From contig NZ_LXVY01000011.1 of assembly GCF_001650735.1 (NCBI RefSeq), positions 488-56,166 on the forward strand: a stretch of 55,679 bases of DNA, in the 5' to 3' direction. Below are positions 51,563 through 55,679 of this stretch, in pieces. The DNA is from Sphingomonas sp. TDK1. Its GTDB lineage: Bacteria > Pseudomonadota > Alphaproteobacteria > Sphingomonadales > Sphingomonadaceae. The number at the start of each line of letters is the position of its first letter. Position 1 is the stretch's first letter. The position numbers were made by a program, and so were the translations under genes. The notes under the pieces are model-generated. The model had not been told where the DNA came from and searched no databases. It worked only from the letters and a program-made list of their open reading frames with translations.

Positions 51563-52684
51563 ATGCGGAAGCTTGCCGTCACTTTGGCGCTCGCCACGAC
51601 CGCGCTGAGCACGCCCGCCCTCGCCCGCGATAACTCGTGGTACGTGGGTGTTGAAGGCGGCGCGATGCTGGTCGAGGACATTCACTTCGACGTTGGCGCC
51701 AACAAGGATGCTGTGACGCAGAACAACCATGTCGGTTACGACGTTGGTGGTGAAGTCGGTTACGATTTCGGTCCGTTCCGCGCGGAAGCCGAAGTCAGCT
51801 ATCGTCGCTCGCGCGTCGACAGCGCACGTACCGCCCTGCTGCTTCCGAGCGGCCCGGGCCTCGTTGCCCCCGCGGGCAGCTATGAACAGGCCAGCGGCAG
51901 CACCTCGGCGCTGTCGTTCATGGTCAACGGCCTGCTCGACTTCGGCGACGACAACGGCCTGCAGGGCTTCGTCGGCGGCGGTGCGGGTGTCGCCCGCGTG
52001 AAGAATCGTCTGCGCGTCGGCGCGAACGACACCGTCAACGACTCGGACACCGTGTTCGCTTGGCAGGCGCTCGCCGGCGTCCGCGCGCCGATCAACAAGA
52101 ATGTCGACGTGTCGCTGAAGTATCGCTTCTTCAACGCGCCCGACGTCAAGTTGGTCGACATCGGTGGCAACCAGTGGAAGGGCCGTTACCGCTCGCACAG
52201 CCTGCTGGTGGGTCTGACCTACAACTTCGGTGCGCCGGAAGAGCCTGCAGCTCCGCCGCCGCCGCCGCCGCCGCCGCCGGTTGCTGAGCCGGCTCCGCCG
52301 CCTCCGCCGCCCCCGGCTCCGGAAGCAAAGGTCTGCACGCCTGGGCCGTACATCGTGTTCTTCGACTGGAACAAGTCGGACATCACGCCGGAAGCAGCGA
52401 GCATCCTGGACAATGCGATCAGCAACTACGCCGATTGCAGCAACACCAAGGTTGTCATCGCCGGCTACACCGACCGTTCGGGTTCGGCGAGCTACAACGT
52501 TGGCCTGTCGCAGCGTCGCGCCGACACCGTCCGCAGCTACATGGGTGGCAAGGGTATTCCCGACGCCGCTATGACGGCCCAGGGCTTCGGTGAAAGCAAC
52601 CCGCGCGTTCCGACCGCCGACGGCGTTCGCGAACTCCAGAACCGTCGCGTGGAAATCACCTACGGTCCGGGTTCGGGCATGTAA
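51563..52684 (+). CDS. OmpA-family outer-membrane protein
   Basis: This 373-residue protein has a signal peptide (residues 1-21, ending ALA before RDNSW), an N-terminal eight-strand beta-barrel (about 25-225), a linker made largely of proline (about 228-253) and a C-terminal OmpA peptidoglycan-binding domain with FFDWNKSDITPEA, GYTDRSGSASYN and LSQRRADTVRSY. It anchors the outer membrane to peptidoglycan. Codon use is rich in GTT and GGT compared with neighbours, as in highly expressed genes. It is transcribed toward a strong intrinsic terminator. Confidence 0.93.
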   Translation: MRKLAVTLALATTALSTPALARDNSWYVGVEGGAMLVEDIHFDVGANKDAVTQNNHVGYDVGGEVGYDFGPFRAEAEVSYRRSRVDSARTALLLPSGPGLVAPAGSYEQASGSTSALSFMVNGLLDFGDDNGLQGFVGGGAGVARVKNRLRVGANDTVNDSDTVFAWQALAGVRAPINKNVDVSLKYRFFNAPDVKLVDIGGNQWKGRYRSHSLLVGLTYNFGAPEEPAAPPPPPPPPPVAEPAPPPPPPPAPEAKVCTPGPYIVFFDWNKSDITPEAASILDNAISNYADCSNTKVVIAGYTDRSGSASYNVGLSQRRADTVRSYMGGKGIPDAAMTAQGFGESNPRVPTADGVRELQNRRVEITYGPGSGM

Positions 52685-52714
52685 TTGCCGCCTTCCCGCA
52701 AGGGATGGAAGCAA

Positions 52715-52751
52715 AGAGGGGAGATCGGGCAACCGGTCTCCCTTTCTTTTT
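52715..52751 (+). terminator. Rho-independent terminator after ompA-type gene
   Basis: GGGAGATCGG (52718-52727 region) pairs with CCGGTCTCCC (52733-52742) around a GCAA tetraloop, with one wobble pair. Flanking A-T pairs extend the stem, and a T-run (52747-52751) follows. It is the clearest intrinsic terminator in the window. Confidence 0.85.
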
Positions 52752-52963
52752 GTGCGCTGCGCCCGCGCGGGGAGCGGAAACGGCCGTTGCTTGGCAACGC
52801 AGTGGGGCAGGGCGAGGGGATCATTTCACCTCGCGTCCTCCCGGCGGGAGCCGGGATCCATTTGCTTCTCGGTATCGGCACGTGCGGCGACGGAGCCCCC
52901 AACGGCTCCCGGTTTCCGCCGCGATGATAGCGTGGTGGTGGGCGGTCGAGCGCAGCGCCGCCG
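52752..52963. other. Non-coding spacer between ompA-type gene and ygfZ
   Basis: About 210 bases lie between convergent genes. I see no gene. CGGGAGCCGGGATCC-type GC-rich stretches are present, but there is no repeat shared with the other elements listed. Confidence 0.4.
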
Positions 52964-53698
52964 TCAGTCTTCCGGCGAGAGCGCCGCCGCGAGCCATTCC
53001 GGCACCAGCGCGTCGCCGAGCGCTTCGACGCGGCGCAGTTCGACCATCTTGCCCAGCTCGGGATAGGTGGCGCGGGTGCGGTCGCCCGGTTCGCCGAGCG
53101 GCGCGACGACCAGCCGGCGGTTGACCTTGGCGCGGTAGTGCATCCGAGCGGTATTCTCCTGGCCGACATAGCAGCCCTTGGTGTAGCTGACGCCGTGCAG
53201 CTCCTGGGCATTGCATTCGAGCCACAGCGTCTTGTCGCTGCCGAGTTCGTCCATGCCTTCGGTGATCCCCAGCGCCAGGCGATGCGTCCGCCAGGCGAGC
53301 GCGGCGCTATCCCCCGTGGCATCGCCGAGCCAGCGATAGCCGAGCGCCGCCAGCCGCGGATCGGCAACCGCACCGGGCTGCGTCGAAGGCGACCAATGGA
53401 CGCCGCCCTCAATCGGCTCGATCGCGATCGCACGGCGCAAGCGGTACAGGGTCAGCCGGCGGGCAAGGGCATCCCGCGCGGTCGCCTCGCAGTCGATCAG
53501 GATCGCGTCGCCATCGGCCCAGAGGAGAAAGTCGAACAGCGCCTTGCCCTGGGGGGTGAGCAGCCCGGCCCATTGCGGCGTCTCCGGCGTGACGCTTGCC
53601 AAGTCCTGCGTGAGCAGCCCCTGGAGGAAGCCGCGAACATCGTCGCCGGTGAGGCGCAGCAGCGCGCGATCGTCTAGCCAGGTGCTGGTATCGTCCAT
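52964..53698 (-). CDS. ygfZ: YgfZ/GcvT-like tRNA-modifying folate-binding protein
   Basis: This 244-residue protein is of the YgfZ family, a folate-binding protein that supports iron-sulfur cluster assembly and MiaB-dependent tRNA modification. The hallmark KGCYVGQENTARMHYRAK (about residues 179-196), with its conserved Cys, is present. The N-terminal GcvT-like region includes LQGLLTQDL and LLTPQGKALFDFLLW. The opposite-strand pyrC starts 46 bases away, so the two share a divergent promoter region. Confidence 0.92.
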   Translation of the reverse strand: MDDTSTWLDDRALLRLTGDDVRGFLQGLLTQDLASVTPETPQWAGLLTPQGKALFDFLLWADGDAILIDCEATARDALARRLTLYRLRRAIAIEPIEGGVHWSPSTQPGAVADPRLAALGYRWLGDATGDSAALAWRTHRLALGITEGMDELGSDKTLWLECNAQELHGVSYTKGCYVGQENTARMHYRAKVNRRLVVAPLGEPGDRTRATYPELGKMVELRRVEALGDALVPEWLAAALSPED

Positions 53699-53744
53699 GC
53701 CGAACAGGTAGGACGCGGCGAACGCTCACGAAAGAGGCAAAGCC

Positions 53745-55070
53745 ATGGCGAATGTCGAACTCAAGCTGCGCGGCGGACGCGTGCATCTCCCCAGCGGACC
53801 CGCCGAGGTGGATGTCGGCGTCTCCGGCGGCAAGATCGTCGCGATCGGCGATGTCGGCGATGCGGGCGAGACGATCGACTGCGCCGGGCTCGACGTGCTG
53901 CCCGGCGTAATCGACAGCCAGGTGCATTTCCGTGAGCCGGGGCTCGAATATAAGGAAGACCTGGAGAGCGGCAGCCGCTCGGCGGTGCTGGGTGGGGTGA
54001 CCGCGGTGTTCGAGATGCCGAACACCAAGCCCAATACCGACAGTGCCGACGCGGTGGCCGACAAGCTCGCCCGCGCCCATCACCGCATGTGGTGCGACCA
54101 CGCCTTCTATGTCGGCGCGACCAACCACAATGCCGAGCATCTGGCCGAGCTGGAGCGGCTGCCGGGCACGGCGGGCGTGAAGATCTTCATGGGCGCCTCG
54201 ACCGGCGACCTGCTGGTGTCGGATGACGCCAATCTCGCGCGGGTGCTCGCCTCCGGGCATCGCCGCGTGGCGATCCATGCCGAGGACGAGTTCCGCATGC
54301 AGGAACGGCTCGGCGCGCGGGTCCCCGGCGATCCTTCCTCGCATCCGGTGTGGCGCGACGACGAGAGCGCGATCCTCGCCACGCGCCGCATCCTGCGGCT
54401 GGCGCGCGAAGCCCGGCGGCGGATCCACGTCCTCCACGTCACCACCCCGGCCGAGCTGGAACTGCTCGGCCAGAACAAGGACATCGCGACCTGCGAAGTC
54501 ACGCCCCAGCACCTGACGCTGGCGGGCGAGGAAGCCTATCCCGCGATCGGCACCTATGCCCAGATGAACCCGCCGATCCGCTCGGGCGCGCATCGCGACG
54601 GCCTGTGGCACTGGCTGCGCCAGGGCGTGCCCGACGTGCTCGGCTCGGACCATGCGCCGCACACGCTGGAGGAGAAGGCCAAGCCCTATCCCGACAGCCC
54701 CAGCGGCATGCCCGGCGTGCAGACGCTGCTGCCGCTGATGCTCAACCATGTCGCGGAGGGCCGGTTGACGCTGCAGCGGCTGATCGACCTGACCAGCGCG
54801 GGGCCGCAGCGCATCTTCGGACTGGTCGGCAAGGGCCGTATCGTGCCGGGTTATGATGCCGACTTCACCGTGGTGGACCTCAAGGCCCGCTGGACGGTGG
54901 ACGCGGCATGGCTGGCGTCGCGCTGCGGCTGGTCGCCGTTCACCGGCATGGAACTCACCGGCCGCCCGGTCGGCACGATCATCCGCGGCAACCGGGTGAT
55001 GTGGGAAGGCCAGCTGGCCGATCAGGCGATCGGTGAGCCGGTGAAGTTCGAGGCGGTCGAATTCGGCTGA
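53745..55070 (+). CDS. pyrC: Dihydroorotase (class I)
   Basis: This 441-residue amidohydrolase closes carbamoyl-aspartate to dihydroorotate in pyrimidine synthesis. The metal site DSQVHFREPG lies near residue 63, the lysine likely to be carbamylated is in VKIFMGAST near 147, and LGSDHAPHTLEEK near 303 holds the later Asp and His. The class I size and HFREPG form distinguish it from short class II PyrC. It is not next to other pyr genes in this window. Confidence 0.93.
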   Translation: MANVELKLRGGRVHLPSGPAEVDVGVSGGKIVAIGDVGDAGETIDCAGLDVLPGVIDSQVHFREPGLEYKEDLESGSRSAVLGGVTAVFEMPNTKPNTDSADAVADKLARAHHRMWCDHAFYVGATNHNAEHLAELERLPGTAGVKIFMGASTGDLLVSDDANLARVLASGHRRVAIHAEDEFRMQERLGARVPGDPSSHPVWRDDESAILATRRILRLAREARRRIHVLHVTTPAELELLGQNKDIATCEVTPQHLTLAGEEAYPAIGTYAQMNPPIRSGAHRDGLWHWLRQGVPDVLGSDHAPHTLEEKAKPYPDSPSGMPGVQTLLPLMLNHVAEGRLTLQRLIDLTSAGPQRIFGLVGKGRIVPGYDADFTVVDLKARWTVDAAWLASRCGWSPFTGMELTGRPVGTIIRGNRVMWEGQLADQAIGEPVKFEAVEFG

Positions 55071-55076
55071 GGGCGG

Positions 55077-55104
55077 GGGCGGGGCTGCCGGTGCGGCCCC
55101 GCCC
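55077..55104. terminator. Hairpin between convergent pyrC and DUF1134 gene
   Basis: GGGCGGGGC (55077-55085) and GCCCCGCCC (55096-55104) form a nine-base-pair perfect stem with a ten-base loop in the 43-base gap between convergent stops. It could end both transcripts. Confidence 0.6.
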
Positions 55105-55113
55105 TGCACCCGA

Positions 55114-55679
55114 TCAGAAGGGCAGCCAGCGCTGCTTTTCGCTGAACTTCATATAGCCGGCGTTGACGCCCAGCCGCCAGCCGACGCCCAGCCGTACCGG
55201 GATCAGCACGATGTCGCCGCGGCGGAGATACGAGGCCGAGAAGCCGCCCACGAGATAGGCATGGCCCTCGCCCTGCGGGAAGCGCTTGTAGAGATCCTGG
55301 GTGTCGTAGAGGTTGTAGACCAGCACGAACACCTTATTCGCATCGCCGCCCAGATCGAAGCCGATCGACGGGCCGGTCCAATATACCGGCCGCTGTCCTT
55401 CCACCTTGTGGAACATCTCGCCCTTGCCATAGCGTAGGCCCACGCCGATCGCGCCCGACGCCTCGCTGCCGGCGATATAGGCGTTGGGCTTGCCCTGATC
55501 CTTCAGAATATCCTCGAGCAGCTTGGCAAGGCCCGAGGCACCCTTGCCGAACGTACCCTCTGCCGCGGCGAGCAGGTCGTCCTTCTCGAACGTGTCGGTC
55601 GCCGCCTGGCGCGCCGTCGTCGCCGACGGATCGACCGCGGCGGGGGTGGCGGGGGCAGGCTGTGCCGGGGGCGGCGGGG
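55114..55679 (-). CDS. DUF1134 protein (partial, 5' end outside window)
   Basis: The frame is open from the stop at 55114 through the window edge, giving about 188 residues. The DUF1134 core is visible: GLAKLLEDILKDQGKPNAYI, GLRYGKGEM, SIGFDLGGDANKV, LVYNLYDT and a final KQRWLPF. Upstream of it is a Pro/Ala-rich stretch (PPPPAQPAPATPAAVDP), as found after the signal peptide in this family. The start and signal peptide lie beyond the window. These are predicted periplasmic proteins of unknown function. Confidence 0.88.
   Translation of the reverse strand, partial: PPPPAQPAPATPAAVDPSATTARQAATDTFEKDDLLAAAEGTFGKGASGLAKLLEDILKDQGKPNAYIAGSEASGAIGVGLRYGKGEMFHKVEGQRPVYWTGPSIGFDLGGDANKVFVLVYNLYDTQDLYKRFPQGEGHAYLVGGFSASYLRRGDIVLIPVRLGVGWRLGVNAGYMKFSEKQRWLPF

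Overview
The window reads as chromosomal DNA from a high-GC alphaproteobacterium of the Sphingomonadales, most likely Sphingomonas or a close relative. The signs are the gene order phoH-ybeY-corC, the order lepB-rnc-era, a CcrM (GANTC) methyltransferase, a split proton-translocating transhydrogenase (pntAA/pntAB/pntB) preceded by a tiny aa3-oxidase subunit-IV-like gene, and a gene-transfer-agent (GTA) type head-tail cluster. This placement is inference from gene content; no 16S rRNA gene is present.

Positions 1-35000 are mostly housekeeping. First comes an RNA-metabolism block: phoH, a VapBC-type toxin-antitoxin pair inserted in the operon, ybeY, a CorC-like CBS protein, and then era, rnc and lepB on the opposite strand. 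It is followed by pgi, gor, an AT-richer patch with a GNAT acetyltransferase, an SDF-family symporter, glmM, a ThiD-VOC fusion, rnhB, ccrM, folP and a sigma-54 activator. The pnt operon comes next, then a minus-strand group of DapF-like protein, ModE-like regulator and TonB receptor, then a DUF2339 membrane protein, a DUF6456/XRE divergent pair, a second SDF symporter joined to a serine acetyltransferase, and tRNA-Val(UAC).

Positions 36300-51455 hold a compact, co-directional GTA-like particle cluster. It encodes small and large terminase, portal, prohead protease, HK97 capsid, a head-spike-base-like protein, connector, tail terminator, tail tube, tail chaperones, short tape measure, a long TIM-barrel/DUF2460 protein, an Fe-S-type hub, an NlpC/P60 peptidase, a tail-tip protein and a DUF2793 protein. 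Nearly all genes overlap by 4 bases. No integrase, repressor, replication or obvious lysis gene is present, which fits a domesticated GTA better than an active prophage. Between large terminase and portal the cluster is split by about 0.97 kb of tandem ~213-bp GC-rich palindromic repeats and a small EF-hand lipoprotein gene.

Positions 51500-55679 return to core functions: an OmpA-type porin, the YgfZ/GcvT-like folate protein, dihydroorotase (pyrC), and a DUF1134 protein cut by the window edge.

The points I rate most worth a second look are the GTA cluster with its internal repeat array and rearranged tail proteins, the ccrM upstream region (five GANTC sites and two perfect DnaA boxes in about 250 bp), the ModE-TonB receptor locus with a matching palindrome, and VapBC embedded in the phoH-ybeY operon.
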